Shown: positions 19,142 through 28,600, counted from the first letter of the stretch. The stretch: DNA of 64,000 bases from Tsuneonella suprasediminis (GCF_003605755.1 NZ_RAHJ01000018.1:620001-684000), one strand, 5' to 3'. Notes: generated by a model not told the origin, from the letters alone. A program made the numbers and translations.

Positions 19142-19423
19142 ATGCTTCAGGTATTCTTAGTCATGGCCGCTGCGGCAGCGACGCCCGCCAATGCTGACAA
19201 GGCGCAGAATACTGTCCCCGAAGGGCAGGAAGTTACGACCGTCACGCCTGAGGCGGGCGCTAAACGGGCGGCCAGCGAGGTTGTTTGCGTGCGTCAGCAG
19301 GAAGTCGGATCGCGCCTCAAGGCTCAGAAGGTCTGTAAAACGCGCGCAGAATGGGATGCACAAAAGCGGGAACAGCGTCAGGCGGTCGACAAGGCGCAGG
19401 CAGCACGCTGGAAAAGCAACTGA
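19142..19423 (+). CDS. Small exported protein with VCVRQ...KVCKTRAEW motif
   Basis: 93 residues. A short hydrophobic start (MLQVFLVMAAAAATPANA) could be a signal peptide. The mature part has a conserved two-cysteine motif, VVCVRQQEVGSRLKAQKVCKTRAEWDAQKREQRQ, which I recognise as recurring in unnamed small proteins of sphingomonads. The spacing suggests a disulfide-bonded hairpin followed by a basic helix. Its function is unknown. It is alone on the plus strand and is followed directly by a good intrinsic terminator at 19440-19475. Confidence 0.7.
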   Translation: MLQVFLVMAAAAATPANADKAQNTVPEGQEVTTVTPEAGAKRAASEVVCVRQQEVGSRLKAQKVCKTRAEWDAQKREQRQAVDKAQAARWKSN

Positions 19424-19439
19424 GGCTAACCCAGTATTC

Positions 19440-19475
19440 GGGGTATCGGCTAACTGGTTGGATACCCCATTTTTT
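19440..19475 (+). terminator. Intrinsic terminator of the small exported protein gene
   Basis: Stem GGGGTATC/GATACCCC with a 13-base loop, followed by a run of six T. It overlaps the final codons of the convergent sulfotransferase gene (stop at 19450). On the minus strand no T run follows, so it works for the plus strand only. Confidence 0.8.
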
Positions 19476-21327
19476 CTGCCCAGGGGCGAAGGATGGGCAT
19501 AACCGGCTCCAGATGAGCGGCATATCGTACCCAACGCCCCTTAGCGCGGGTGTATAGTTCTTCGCCGATTTGTGAATAGCTTGCCGTTCGCACCCGGCCG
19601 CGTTGTTTCGCGGTTTCCGTGTGGGCGAGCATCCGGTCATTCCACTCGATGCCCAGCCAGTCGACCAGCGGGCGCAATTCTCCGCCGGTGTCATCGACCA
19701 GACGTTCGTATCGGATCGCCATGTGGTTGACGGGGAAGAGTTCGATGCTGCGTTCCCATGCGCGGAATACCGCATCATACGTAAGCGCGGATTCTTCAAG
19801 CGAAGTGAAGCTTCGCATCGCGAGATTCATCGTGAAGTTCGCCATGAAGCAGCTTAGCACCACGTCGTAAGGATGCCGTTCCGCAAGGATAAAGCGGGCG
19901 TCTGGAAACAGGCGGTGAATTGTCGGCACACGCTGCATGTTGAGTGGGTGCTTGTCCACCAGCCATCGTGTGTCGTCCCACCCGTAATGGCGGGCGGAAT
20001 TGAAGTAGATTGCGCGCAGTTCGTCGAGCCGGTCCGCAGGCAGAGTGGCAAGATCGGCGCCTTCCATCTGCTTGATCGTATGGGCGACCATTGGCCGTTC
20101 TTCCAAGACGGAAAGTTCGGGCTGGCCCATCAGCATAGTATCGAGCAGCGTTGTGCCGGAACGGGGAAATCCGACCAGAAAAACCGGGTCGCGCATTCCA
20201 TCGCCCGGCCGATAGGCTGCCCATCCTGCGGCCCAGTCGGCTGTCCATTCCGCCAGTTCGCTTTCGACCTGAGAGCGGAAACTCTCTTCCGTGAGGGGAG
20301 GGCTGTTTTCGACTGCCGCCCGATTCATTGCCTCGAATGCCGCAAAGGCAGTGTCGATGTCTCCCCGCCTGTCCGCAATCCCGCCGACAAGGTGATCGCG
20401 GCGCATTGGGTGAATGCTCTCAGGGATTTTTGCGGCAAACTCAGCCGCTTTGTCAAAATCACTTGCGCGTCGGGCTTGCCATGCGAACAGGAATGCTGCC
20501 TCGGGGGGCGCCTTGTCCTGATCGACCGATGCGGCCAGCGCGTCGAGATCGTCCACGCGGTTGAGGTTTTCGTAGATCATCCCGAGTTCGATGTGAGCGT
20601 CACTGAATTCGGGATGCAATTCGATGGCCCGCCGCAAGGTGGCAATCGCAGCGGGCATATCGTCGAGCTTCGCCTGTGCGACCCCCAGATCGACGAGAAT
20701 GCCGATATCGTCGGGTGCCACTTTCAGGGCATCGGTCAGGACTTTGCAATGCGCCTCTGTCCGGTCTGCCTTTCGTAAGGCTTCGGCCAGATTGGTATAG
20801 ATCGCCAGATCGGCGGGCGCGAGTGTGATAGCCTGTTCGAAGGCCTCGATGGCACCGTCGTAATCCCCGGTTTCCGACAGGGTGTTGCCAAGGTTGTTCC
20901 AACTCGACAGATCGTTAGGGTTGCTGGCCACCGCACGGCGATAACAGGCGATGGCTTCGTCTGTCGCTCCCGCGTTCTGTTTGAGATAACCCTCAATGCG
21001 GGCCATGCCGGGTTCCTGACGCCCGCTGACGAGCGCCAGCGCCTCTCGCTCTCTGCCCACGCTGATCAGTGCATTGGCGAGGTTTGCTCTGCTGGCATGA
21101 TCGGCGGGGTTGCGCTCGATCAGTTCCTGCAGGAAAGGGACGGCACGATCCGGTTCTTGCAACCGGAGCGCGGCAAGGCTGGCGATGGCCAGAAACGGCG
21201 CGCGATCGGCCGCGCCCGATATGCCGGCTTCTGCCAGCGACAGGGCGGTCCGTGGATCGTCGGACCGCAGAGCCTGCATCGCGGCGAGGATTTCTTGCGG
21301 AGGGGCGGTGATCGTTGCTTTGTTCAT
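19450..21327 (-). CDS. TPR-repeat sulfotransferase
   Basis: 625 residues in two parts. Residues 10-340 form tetratricopeptide repeats (for example NDLSSWNNLGNTLSETGDYD and the following repeat). Residues 375-620 form a sulfotransferase domain, with the 5'-phosphosulfate loop PVFLVGFPRSGTT at 381-393 and a 3'-phosphate-binding type segment IRYERLVDD further on. The family transfers sulfate from PAPS to a hydroxyl or amine; the acceptor is unknown. The start at 21327 lies four bases after the stop of the upstream TPR-oxygenase gene, with a GAGG ribosome-binding site inside it, so the two are translationally coupled. No signal peptide is seen, so it acts in the cytoplasm. Confidence 0.9.
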   Translation of the reverse strand: MNKATITAPPQEILAAMQALRSDDPRTALSLAEAGISGAADRAPFLAIASLAALRLQEPDRAVPFLQELIERNPADHASRANLANALISVGREREALALVSGRQEPGMARIEGYLKQNAGATDEAIACYRRAVASNPNDLSSWNNLGNTLSETGDYDGAIEAFEQAITLAPADLAIYTNLAEALRKADRTEAHCKVLTDALKVAPDDIGILVDLGVAQAKLDDMPAAIATLRRAIELHPEFSDAHIELGMIYENLNRVDDLDALAASVDQDKAPPEAAFLFAWQARRASDFDKAAEFAAKIPESIHPMRRDHLVGGIADRRGDIDTAFAAFEAMNRAAVENSPPLTEESFRSQVESELAEWTADWAAGWAAYRPGDGMRDPVFLVGFPRSGTTLLDTMLMGQPELSVLEERPMVAHTIKQMEGADLATLPADRLDELRAIYFNSARHYGWDDTRWLVDKHPLNMQRVPTIHRLFPDARFILAERHPYDVVLSCFMANFTMNLAMRSFTSLEESALTYDAVFRAWERSIELFPVNHMAIRYERLVDDTGGELRPLVDWLGIEWNDRMLAHTETAKQRGRVRTASYSQIGEELYTRAKGRWVRYAAHLEPVMPILRPWAEKMGYPTS

Positions 21328-21331
21328 AGCC

Positions 21332-22840
21332 TCAGGTCTGTTTCGGGCGGGCAATGTCAAACGCGACGGTTAACCGTTCGCCTTCGGTAAATGGTCGCGT
21401 ACCATGCCACATCGTTGATGGGAACAGGACCAGTCTGCCGACCTTCGGCTCCACAACCTGGCGCGGGGGCAGCGATGGCAACAGATCATGTTCCGTGCCC
21501 AGCGTCAGCCACCCTGCCTTATGGCCCTGATCTGCCAGATCGGGCAGCGCGACGTACAATGCAGAGCTTATCCAGCCCTGACTGTGGACGTGATCGCGAT
21601 GAAAACCGCTGCCGGATAATCGCACGGACCACGATCCGGCAATGCGCTGCGGCTCACGCACTGCGATGGCGGTCGGGTGATTGTCCGTGGCGGGGGGCAA
21701 ACCGTCCACATATTCTGCGACCGCTGCGCGCAAAACCTTGCGGAGTTCGTTGATCGGCTCCTCATCGCGAAGCAACAGATTGCCGTCGGTTTGCGTTCCG
21801 CCATGCACCGATTGATCCAACGGGGCCGCGCTGGCGAAATGCAAAGAGCGCAAGTGTTCGGCCAGCTTTGGCAGGTTGGGCAGCTTGTCCGCCAGCTCGA
21901 TCACTTTGACCAGTGCCGGATCTCCTTCCAGCCACTTTGCTTTCGGATCGTCGGTCAGTCGCCATGCCAAGGCGAGGTACGGCAGCAGAATTCGGTCTGT
22001 GTCCAGATGCAGCAGTGGCTCTGCAAGCGCGCGAACGTCGTCGCCGCGCTCGTTGCGTAGCATCCAGCGTGCGTGCAGACTGGCATCGTTTGGCGTAGTA
22101 GGGGAAGGCAGGCGCGCGAATAGTGTTTCGGCCGCGCTTTTCTGCCCGGCCTCGGATGTCGCGTGCGCTTCGAGCAGGGATATCCACCCCCGCTCTCCGA
22201 TTGTTTGCCGTGCCTGTTTAAGCGCGTCGAGCGCGCCAATCGGGTCCGGCGTTTCGAGTAAGAGCGAAACCCGCAGATGGTGAAGAGGCTCAGCGCCGGG
22301 ATGCGAGATCAAGGATCGGTCGAGCGCCTCCGTAGCCGGTAAGCCGAGCTGGCCGCGAAGGTGGGCGAGGGCGCGATGACCCTCCAGCCACCCGGGATTG
22401 TTGCCAAGAATAGCAGAAAGCCCCTCCATCGCATCCTGAGCGCGGCCTTCAGCGATCAGCGCGGCAGCATGGCCTTGCAAGACTTCGCCGTTTTGCGGGG
22501 CAAGGCGGATGGCGGTTTCGAACAAGGCCACTGCCGGTTTGCCCGCTTCCATCGCGGTGCGGGCGAGCGAGTGTGCGATAAGCGGGTCGGCGGAGGCATA
22601 TTTGGCCGCTTTTTGGAATGCCTTGTACGCCAGCCGGCTTTCGCCTGCATTACGCGCCGCGATCCCCACCAACTGATGCATCCGCGCATCGCGCGAATGG
22701 CGGCGCGCAGCCTCACGCGCGCAGGGCAGCAACAGTTCGGGATAATCGTTTCGGATGAGGTCGAGCCCGGCGGAGAACGCGTTCGCCGCATCGTCGATGG
22801 GAAACGCGGAAACGATCCGGGTGGCTGCGGTGCGGTCCAT
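21332..22840 (-). CDS. TPR-repeat 2OG-Fe(II) oxygenase family protein
   Basis: 502 residues. The first 330 are alpha-helical TPR-like repeats. The C-terminal 170 form a double-stranded beta helix of the PF13759-like oxygenase type: SGFHRDHVHSQGWISSALYVALPD holds candidate iron ligands (His417/His419), MWHGTRP has His479, and Arg489 in GERLTVAFDIARP is placed to bind 2-oxoglutarate. The family hydroxylates proteins or small molecules; the substrate is not known. No signal peptide. It is the first gene of a two-gene operon with the sulfotransferase and is flanked on both sides by TonB-dependent receptors. Exact iron ligand choice is inference. Confidence 0.82.
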   Translation of the reverse strand: MDRTAATRIVSAFPIDDAANAFSAGLDLIRNDYPELLLPCAREAARRHSRDARMHQLVGIAARNAGESRLAYKAFQKAAKYASADPLIAHSLARTAMEAGKPAVALFETAIRLAPQNGEVLQGHAAALIAEGRAQDAMEGLSAILGNNPGWLEGHRALAHLRGQLGLPATEALDRSLISHPGAEPLHHLRVSLLLETPDPIGALDALKQARQTIGERGWISLLEAHATSEAGQKSAAETLFARLPSPTTPNDASLHARWMLRNERGDDVRALAEPLLHLDTDRILLPYLALAWRLTDDPKAKWLEGDPALVKVIELADKLPNLPKLAEHLRSLHFASAAPLDQSVHGGTQTDGNLLLRDEEPINELRKVLRAAVAEYVDGLPPATDNHPTAIAVREPQRIAGSWSVRLSGSGFHRDHVHSQGWISSALYVALPDLADQGHKAGWLTLGTEHDLLPSLPPRQVVEPKVGRLVLFPSTMWHGTRPFTEGERLTVAFDIARPKQT

Positions 22841-22866
22841 CTGGAATCAATACAAACAAGTGCCGC

Positions 22867-22898
22867 AAATGAAAATGGCGGACCCGAAGGCCCGCCAT
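22867..22898 (-). terminator. Terminator of the second receptor gene
   Basis: Arms ATGGCGG and CCGCCAT with an inner CC/GG pair and a CGAA loop; one mismatch. On the minus strand it is followed by TTTTCATTT. It sits 50 bases after the receptor start-to-stop unit ending at 22925 and just before the TPR-oxygenase start, so it separates the two transcripts. Confidence 0.7.
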
Positions 22899-22924
22899 CT
22901 TCTGTTTCGTTGTGTGTGAACGAC

Positions 22925-25900
22925 TTAGAAGTCCAGCGTCACACCTGCGTAGAGGTAACGACCGATTGCGTCGTAGGTCTGTGCATAGACGTTGCCGTTA
23001 CAGGTACCAGCCGGGCAAGCCTGGCTGCCGGTGACCGGCGGTGCCTTGTCGAACACGTTGTTCGCGCCGAAGCGGAACTTGTAGTGATCGCCCACATCCC
23101 AGGTCAGCGCCAGATCGAAGTAATCGACCGACGGGAACGCGGCCACACCCGGACGCGCAACACCACCCGGAGCCGGGCCGTTGCTGCTGGTGTTGCTCAG
23201 GTTGGTGTTCGACGACAGCGCATCCAGAGTCACGCCGTCGAAGTGGCGCCAGCGAACCGACATGCCCACGCCCGACGGGAGGTCGAAGCCGAAGCGAGCC
23301 TGGTGACGCCATTTCGGCGTCGGTGTGCCGCAGACGTTACCGTACAGACCGACGCAGCTGTAGGTCTGGTCCGCGTTCGGGATATCAACTCCGGTGTCAA
23401 CCACATAACCCTTGCTGCCGTTGAGGTACGTACCAACGAACGAAGCACTGAACCGGCCGCCGAGAACATCAGCAGTGTAGTTCGCCGCGACGTCGATGCC
23501 CGAGGTCGAAATTCCTCCGATGTTCTGCGACAGGTTACTTACGTATCCTTGCGAGGTACGCCACAGCGAACCTGACGGGTCGCGGTTAATCAGCCCGCAG
23601 AAGAACGGATCGGCTGTCTCAGTACAAACGTTGACGATCGTATCAGCGCCGATGCCACTGATCGCTTCCTTCACACTGATGTCGAAGTAATCAATGCTAG
23701 CGCTGAAGCCGGGCAGGAAGCTCGGCTGAAGCACAACACCAACGGTGTAGGTATCGGCCTTTTCAGGTTCCAGCGACGTGTTACCGCCGATCAGGCCGTT
23801 GTACTGACCTGCCGGGTTCGCGGCCACGACCTGACCAACGGTCAAACCCTGTGCCAGACAGCCGGTGTCGGCCGCCGTGATCGCGAAGCCCGCGCACGGA
23901 TCGGTCGTGCCGTCGAGAACGACGCGTTGCGGTGCGAACAGATCCTGAATTGTCGGTGCGCGAACGGCCCGGTTGTAACCACCGCGGAAGCGGATGTCAC
24001 GGATCGGTGCGAACTCACCTTCGATCTTGTAAGTATCGGTCTGATTGCCGGTGTTATAGTCCGAATAACGGTAACCGGCAGTGATCTGCAGGTCATAAAT
24101 CCAGCTATCCTGAACCAGCGGAATGCGGACTTCGGTGAAGACTTCCTTCACATCGAACGAACCTTCGACCGGCAGAGTTGCTGCACCCTGACCAGAGAGA
24201 TCGCCGGTCTGGAATGCCGTGTCCGAATAGAACTCCAGCTTTTCCTTGCGGTATTCGGCACCGATTACGAGGCCGATGCCTTCGTTCGCCCACGGCGATT
24301 TGATGCCGTATTCGCCGAGTGCGCCGCTGAAGTAACCCGAAGCCACCTGTTCGGTGTTGATGCCGCGCTGGAATCCGGGCGTCGACAGATAAGCAATCGA
24401 TGCGGCGGACGGGGCGGTTACGCCCGGGTTGAAAATATCCCAGGGAACGCAGTTCGGATCGGTGCCGTCGAGCGTCGAGCGACAGACCGGAGTGACGCCA
24501 TCGGGACCAAGCACAACGTCGAGTGCACGGTTGAGGCGCGTGACCGAGAAGTCGTTGGTGTAGGTTTCAGCGAAGTTGGTGCGGCCGTACTGGTAGTAAA
24601 TGTCGTAAGACCATGCCGAACCCAGATCGCCACGTGTACCCAGCACAGCGCGGTAGCTGGTGTGCTGGAGATCGTCACGACGCGCGCCGCCTTCAACGTT
24701 ACGACGCAGAATCTGTGCGAAACCACGTTGGTACGTGGCGCCAGTTGCCTGATCGATAAAGTTGAACGGGGTGGTGCCCAGCGGCGGTTCGCCGATATCG
24801 CGATCGATGCGAGCCTGATTTTCCACTGCGGCGTTGCCGACCACGAAGAACGCATCGCCCGGATATGGGCTGACCAGCAGGTTTTCGTTGGCGCAAACAA
24901 CCGATTTCTGCGCCGGGCTGAGGAGCGGGTTGTCGCAGTTAAGCGACAGGGTGTTTCCGAAGTTACCCGACGGAGCGATCTGGGCGACCGTGCGGTCGTC
25001 CATGAACATGAACTCCATGTAGGGGTGCAGCGCTTCCGAAATTTCGTAGTCCGCGAACACACCGGCGGTGTAGCGTTCGTCAGGACGCTGGAAGTAGTTC
25101 AGCGGTGCGTAGTTGTACGGCGTCGCACCGGGAAGGATCGTGCGATTGGCACCGAACTGATAGGTCAGTGAGGTGAAGTCGCTGGTCCGCGGATCGGTGC
25201 TGCTGTAAGCGTAAAGCGTGCCAGTTGGCGAAGTGCCTGAGCCACCGCAGGTGTACTTGTTCGCGCCGCCTTCCACAGCTGCTGCTGTGCTCGCTGACAG
25301 GGCGCAGGCCGAATAATCGCGGTTGGCCTGAAGCACAGGGTTGATCTTGCGATAACCGAAGTAGCCCATGATGTGGCCACGACCATCGTCGAAGCTGGTG
25401 CCGAATGCCGCCGTGGCATCGAACGATGCACCGTCGGTGTTCATCCCGGTCGGATAACCGAAGCCGCGAGCGTCCAGAGCGTTGGTGATCGACGGATCGT
25501 TGCGGCTCTTGTGGTTGTAGATCGACGACTGAACGTCGAGCTTGAAGCCTTCGAAATCGGTGTCGATGATGAAGTTCACAACGCCTGCAACCGCGTCCGC
25601 ACCGTAAACCGACGAAGCGCCGCCGGTCAGAACGTCGACCCGCTTCAGCATGGCGGCGGGGATCACGTTGATGTCGGCAGCCGACGTGGTCGGATCGCCG
25701 GGAACGAGGCGGCGGCCGTTCAGCAGAACCAGCGTACGTTCATCGCCAAGGCCGCGAAGGTCGAGCGTCGCCGTACCCGAGGCACCGTTCGAAATGTTGG
25801 AGCCCTGCGATGCGAAAACCTGCGGCAGCGCGTTGACGAGATCTTCCACGCGCGTCGTACCCGTCTGGGTAACTTCCGCGGCGCCGATCACGGTAACCGG

Positions 25901-26107
25901 GCTGGCCGATTCGAGGTTAGGCTGCTTGATGCGGGTACCGGTGACGATGATCGCCCCGGCGGTTTCGGTTGCGTCTGCACCGGCAGCAGGCGAAACGCCG
26001 ACGGATTGATCGTCGGTCGCATCCTGAGCCATCGCCGGCGTCGCCAGCATGGCGAGGCTGACAGCCAGCGGTGCAACGCCAGCTTTAAGGATGGTAGAAT
26101 CCCTCAT
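22925..26107 (-). CDS. TonB-dependent outer-membrane receptor
   Basis: 1060 residues. Signal peptide ending near PAMAQ, acidic linker, then GAIIVTGTRIKQPN as TonB-box region. The plug reads LDLRGLGDERTLVLLNGRRLVPGD and KRVDVLTGGASSVYGADAVAGVVNFI, and the barrel ends YLYAGVTLDF. It resembles the receptor at 14951-18166 in length, plug and leader (AAGGGGACTAAATTTC before the ATG). The start at 26107 is chosen because it begins the signal peptide; the frame is open to 26185. Base composition is like the rest of the chromosome (37 of 60 G or C at 24601-24660). The neighbouring downstream genes on the same strand are the TPR-oxygenase and TPR-sulfotransferase, behind a terminator. Confidence 0.93.
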   Translation of the reverse strand: MRDSTILKAGVAPLAVSLAMLATPAMAQDATDDQSVGVSPAAGADATETAGAIIVTGTRIKQPNLESASPVTVIGAAEVTQTGTTRVEDLVNALPQVFASQGSNISNGASGTATLDLRGLGDERTLVLLNGRRLVPGDPTTSAADINVIPAAMLKRVDVLTGGASSVYGADAVAGVVNFIIDTDFEGFKLDVQSSIYNHKSRNDPSITNALDARGFGYPTGMNTDGASFDATAAFGTSFDDGRGHIMGYFGYRKINPVLQANRDYSACALSASTAAAVEGGANKYTCGGSGTSPTGTLYAYSSTDPRTSDFTSLTYQFGANRTILPGATPYNYAPLNYFQRPDERYTAGVFADYEISEALHPYMEFMFMDDRTVAQIAPSGNFGNTLSLNCDNPLLSPAQKSVVCANENLLVSPYPGDAFFVVGNAAVENQARIDRDIGEPPLGTTPFNFIDQATGATYQRGFAQILRRNVEGGARRDDLQHTSYRAVLGTRGDLGSAWSYDIYYQYGRTNFAETYTNDFSVTRLNRALDVVLGPDGVTPVCRSTLDGTDPNCVPWDIFNPGVTAPSAASIAYLSTPGFQRGINTEQVASGYFSGALGEYGIKSPWANEGIGLVIGAEYRKEKLEFYSDTAFQTGDLSGQGAATLPVEGSFDVKEVFTEVRIPLVQDSWIYDLQITAGYRYSDYNTGNQTDTYKIEGEFAPIRDIRFRGGYNRAVRAPTIQDLFAPQRVVLDGTTDPCAGFAITAADTGCLAQGLTVGQVVAANPAGQYNGLIGGNTSLEPEKADTYTVGVVLQPSFLPGFSASIDYFDISVKEAISGIGADTIVNVCTETADPFFCGLINRDPSGSLWRTSQGYVSNLSQNIGGISTSGIDVAANYTADVLGGRFSASFVGTYLNGSKGYVVDTGVDIPNADQTYSCVGLYGNVCGTPTPKWRHQARFGFDLPSGVGMSVRWRHFDGVTLDALSSNTNLSNTSSNGPAPGGVARPGVAAFPSVDYFDLALTWDVGDHYKFRFGANNVFDKAPPVTGSQACPAGTCNGNVYAQTYDAIGRYLYAGVTLDF

Positions 26108-26418
26108 GAAATTTAGTCCCCTTGGTAAGGCCGTTATAGTCGGCCGTTTACAAGTCGTATTCGGGAAGTGAGCGCAATTGCACACTTTCCACTGACTAAA
26201 GATTGCGTCAGCTGCGTCCGCCTCGCAACACGAAACGCGCTGTTTTCAGGTTTCTAGTGACTCATGTGTCTTCGTTGCAACATGGATGTAACGCTGTTGT
26301 ACCAGTGCGATGAGTCCTCTTGAATGGGCAGGTCGGCAGGGTGCGGGCGTTGGTGCTTGACCTTAACGTAAACCCCACTTACCCAACACCAAACAGTTTC
26401 AAGAGAGGACCAGTCATT

Positions 26419-27591
26419 ATGGCCACTGCCTATATCGTCGATGCCGTTCGCACGGCCGGGGGGCGCCGGGGTGGGCGGCTGGCGGGGGTTCACCCGGTCG
26501 ATCTGGCGGCGGCCTCGCTCGATGCGGTGGTTGAGCGGACCGGGATGGACCCGGCCAAAGTCGACGATGTCATCATGGGTTGCGTCACGCAGGCGGGCGA
26601 GCAGGCGATGCAGGTGGGGCGCAACGCCGTGCTGGCCAGCAAGCTGTTGCCCGAAGCGACCCCGGCGGTAACCATCGACCGCCAGTGCGGATCGAGCCAG
26701 CAGGCGATCCAGTTCGCGGCGCAGGCAGTGATGAGCGGTACGCAGGATGCGGTGATCGCCGCCGGGATCGAAAGCATGAGCCGGGTGCCGATGGGCTCCA
26801 GCGCCAGCTTCCATATGAAAGAGGGCATGGGCCACTACAAATCGCCGGGTCTGGAAGAAAAGTATCCCGGTATCATGTGGTCGCAGTTCATGGGCGCGGA
26901 AATGATCGCGCAGAAACACGGCCTGTCGAAAGACGATTGCGACCGGTTCGCGCTGGCCAGCCACAAGAAAGCTGTCGCCGCCACCGAAGCAGGCGCGTTC
27001 GAGCGTGAGATCGTGCCGATCCGCATCGAAACGCCCGAGGGCGAAGCGCTGCATACCGTCGATGAAGGCATCCGTTTCGATGCCACGCTGGAGAGCATCG
27101 CCGGGGTCAAGCTGTTGCAGGAAGGCGGCGTTCTGACCGCCGCCAGCGCCAGCCAGATTTGCGATGGTTCGAGTGCGGCGCTGATCGTATCCGAACAGGC
27201 ACTGAAGGATTATGGTCTCACACCGCGAGCGCGCATCCACACGCTGACGGTGACAGCAGGCGATCCGGTGATCATGCTGGAAGAACCGTTGTTCGCCACC
27301 GACAAGGCGCTGGCCCGCGCCGGGCTGAAGATCGACGATATCGATCTGTACGAAGTCAACGAGGCGTTCGCGACCGTGCCGCTGGCATGGCTTAAGCACA
27401 CCGGCGCCGACCCGGAGAAGCTCAACGTCAACGGCGGCGCGATTGCATTGGGGCATCCGCTGGGCGCCAGCGGGACCAAGCTGATGAGCACGCTGCTCAA
27501 CGCGCTTCACGCACGGGGCAAGAAATATGGCTTGCAGACCATGTGCGAAGGTGGCGGTGTTGCGAACGTAACCATTATCGAAGCGGTGTAA
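26419..27591 (+). CDS. Acetyl-CoA acyltransferase (thiolase)
   Basis: 390 residues. Thiolases cleave 3-ketoacyl-CoA or condense acetyl-CoA. The active-site residues are visible: nucleophile Cys90 in DRQCGSSQQA, His346 in NGGAIALGHPLGASG, and the proton-donor Cys376 in TMCEGGG. The YEVNEAFA motif is also present. The start at 26419 follows an AGAGAGGAC ribosome-binding site; the frame is open upstream to 26320 but lacks homology. With the short-chain dehydrogenase and enoyl-CoA hydratase that follow, it suggests a fatty acid or branched acyl-CoA degradation set. The stretch 26186-26418 before it has no supported gene. Confidence 0.93.
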   Translation: MATAYIVDAVRTAGGRRGGRLAGVHPVDLAAASLDAVVERTGMDPAKVDDVIMGCVTQAGEQAMQVGRNAVLASKLLPEATPAVTIDRQCGSSQQAIQFAAQAVMSGTQDAVIAAGIESMSRVPMGSSASFHMKEGMGHYKSPGLEEKYPGIMWSQFMGAEMIAQKHGLSKDDCDRFALASHKKAVAATEAGAFEREIVPIRIETPEGEALHTVDEGIRFDATLESIAGVKLLQEGGVLTAASASQICDGSSAALIVSEQALKDYGLTPRARIHTLTVTAGDPVIMLEEPLFATDKALARAGLKIDDIDLYEVNEAFATVPLAWLKHTGADPEKLNVNGGAIALGHPLGASGTKLMSTLLNALHARGKKYGLQTMCEGGGVANVTIIEAV

Positions 27592-27707
27592 TCGGCGCTC
27601 GCCCCGCGACCGCGCGCGTCGGTTTTCGAGCCGGGCGAATGCGGTTCGAAGGTGCGCGCACCGAAGACATCGGACCAATGTGTGAATTTCAGTCTTAGGA
27701 GAGAACT

Positions 27708-28493
27708 ATGGAAATTGGTGCCAATACTCCCGCAGTCGTCACTGGCGGCGCATCGGGTCTGGGCGAAGCCACTGCCCGCGCGCTTGCCGCCAAAGGTGTG
27801 AAAGTCGCGATCTTCGACTTGCAGGAAGACAAGGGCAAGAAAGTCGCTGAGGAAATCGGCGGCGTATTCTGCGAAGTGAACGTGACCGACGATGCCAGCG
27901 TTGACGCAGGCTTTGCCAAAGCGCGTGAAGCGCATGGGCAGGAACGTATTCTGGTCAACTGCGCGGGCACCGGCAACGCGATCAAGACCGCGAGCCGCGA
28001 CCGCAACACGGGCGAAATCAAGCAATTTCCGCTCGATGCGTTCAACTTCATCATTCAGATCAATCTGGTCGGCACTTTCCGTTGCATTGCCAAGTCGGCG
28101 GCCGGGATGATGTCGGTCGATCCGCTGGACGAAGACGGTTCGCGCGGGGCCATCGTCAACACCGCCTCGGTCGCTGGTGAAGACGGCCAGATCGGTCAGG
28201 CAGCGTACTCGGCGTCGAAGGGCGGGGTAATCGGCATGACCCTGCCGATCGCGCGCGACCTGATGAACGAAGGCATTCGCGTGAACACGATCCTGCCGGG
28301 CATTTTCAACACCCCGCTGATGAATGCCGCACCGCCGCAGGTGAAGGAAGCGCTGGCCGCCAGCGTTCCGTTCCCCAAGCGGCTCGGCAACCCCGAAGAA
28401 TATGCCAAGCTGGCGCTGTGCATGATCGAAAACGGATACTTCAACGGCGAAGACGTGCGCCTCGACGGCGCGATCCGCATGGCTCCGCGTTGA
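27708..28493 (+). CDS. Short-chain dehydrogenase, 3-hydroxyacyl-CoA dehydrogenase-like
   Basis: 261 residues of the classical SDR family. The NAD-binding motif is VTGGASGLGEA (residues 11-21), followed by the NCAG motif at 84-87, catalytic Ser154 in NTASVAGEDGQIG, Tyr167 and Lys171 in YSASK. The insertion around residues 95-110 and the overall length resemble type-10 hydroxysteroid/3-hydroxyacyl-CoA dehydrogenases, which fits its position between thiolase and enoyl-CoA hydratase genes. The reaction would be NAD-dependent oxidation of 3-hydroxyacyl-CoA. This substrate is inferred from context. A strong ribosome-binding site AGGAGAG precedes the start, and a strong terminator follows. Confidence 0.88.
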   Translation: MEIGANTPAVVTGGASGLGEATARALAAKGVKVAIFDLQEDKGKKVAEEIGGVFCEVNVTDDASVDAGFAKAREAHGQERILVNCAGTGNAIKTASRDRNTGEIKQFPLDAFNFIIQINLVGTFRCIAKSAAGMMSVDPLDEDGSRGAIVNTASVAGEDGQIGQAAYSASKGGVIGMTLPIARDLMNEGIRVNTILPGIFNTPLMNAAPPQVKEALAASVPFPKRLGNPEEYAKLALCMIENGYFNGEDVRLDGAIRMAPR

Positions 28494-28547
28494 TGCAGGT
28501 TTCCTACTGGCGAGGCAGGGGATAACCTGCCCGCCATGACCATTCAG

Positions 28548-28600
28548 AGCGCCCCGTTCCGCCTGCCATTTCCGGCACGGAACGGGGCGCTTTCTTTTTT
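28548..28600 (+). terminator. Strong intrinsic terminator after the SDR gene
   Basis: A perfect 14-bp stem, AGCGCCCCGTTCCG (28548-28561) with CGGAACGGGGCGCT (28578-28591), followed by TTTCTTTTTT. It separates the thiolase-SDR transcript from the enoyl-CoA hydratase gene. Confidence 0.9.

Noticed and set aside
22361-23575. Plus-strand open frame (404 codons) across the oxygenase and second receptor
   Set aside because: Crosses a terminator and two good minus-strand genes; no family resemblance.
14951-26107. Possibility that the two receptors are a direct tandem duplication
   Set aside because: Plug motifs and leaders are alike, but the barrels and base composition differ clearly; they are separate paralogs at best.
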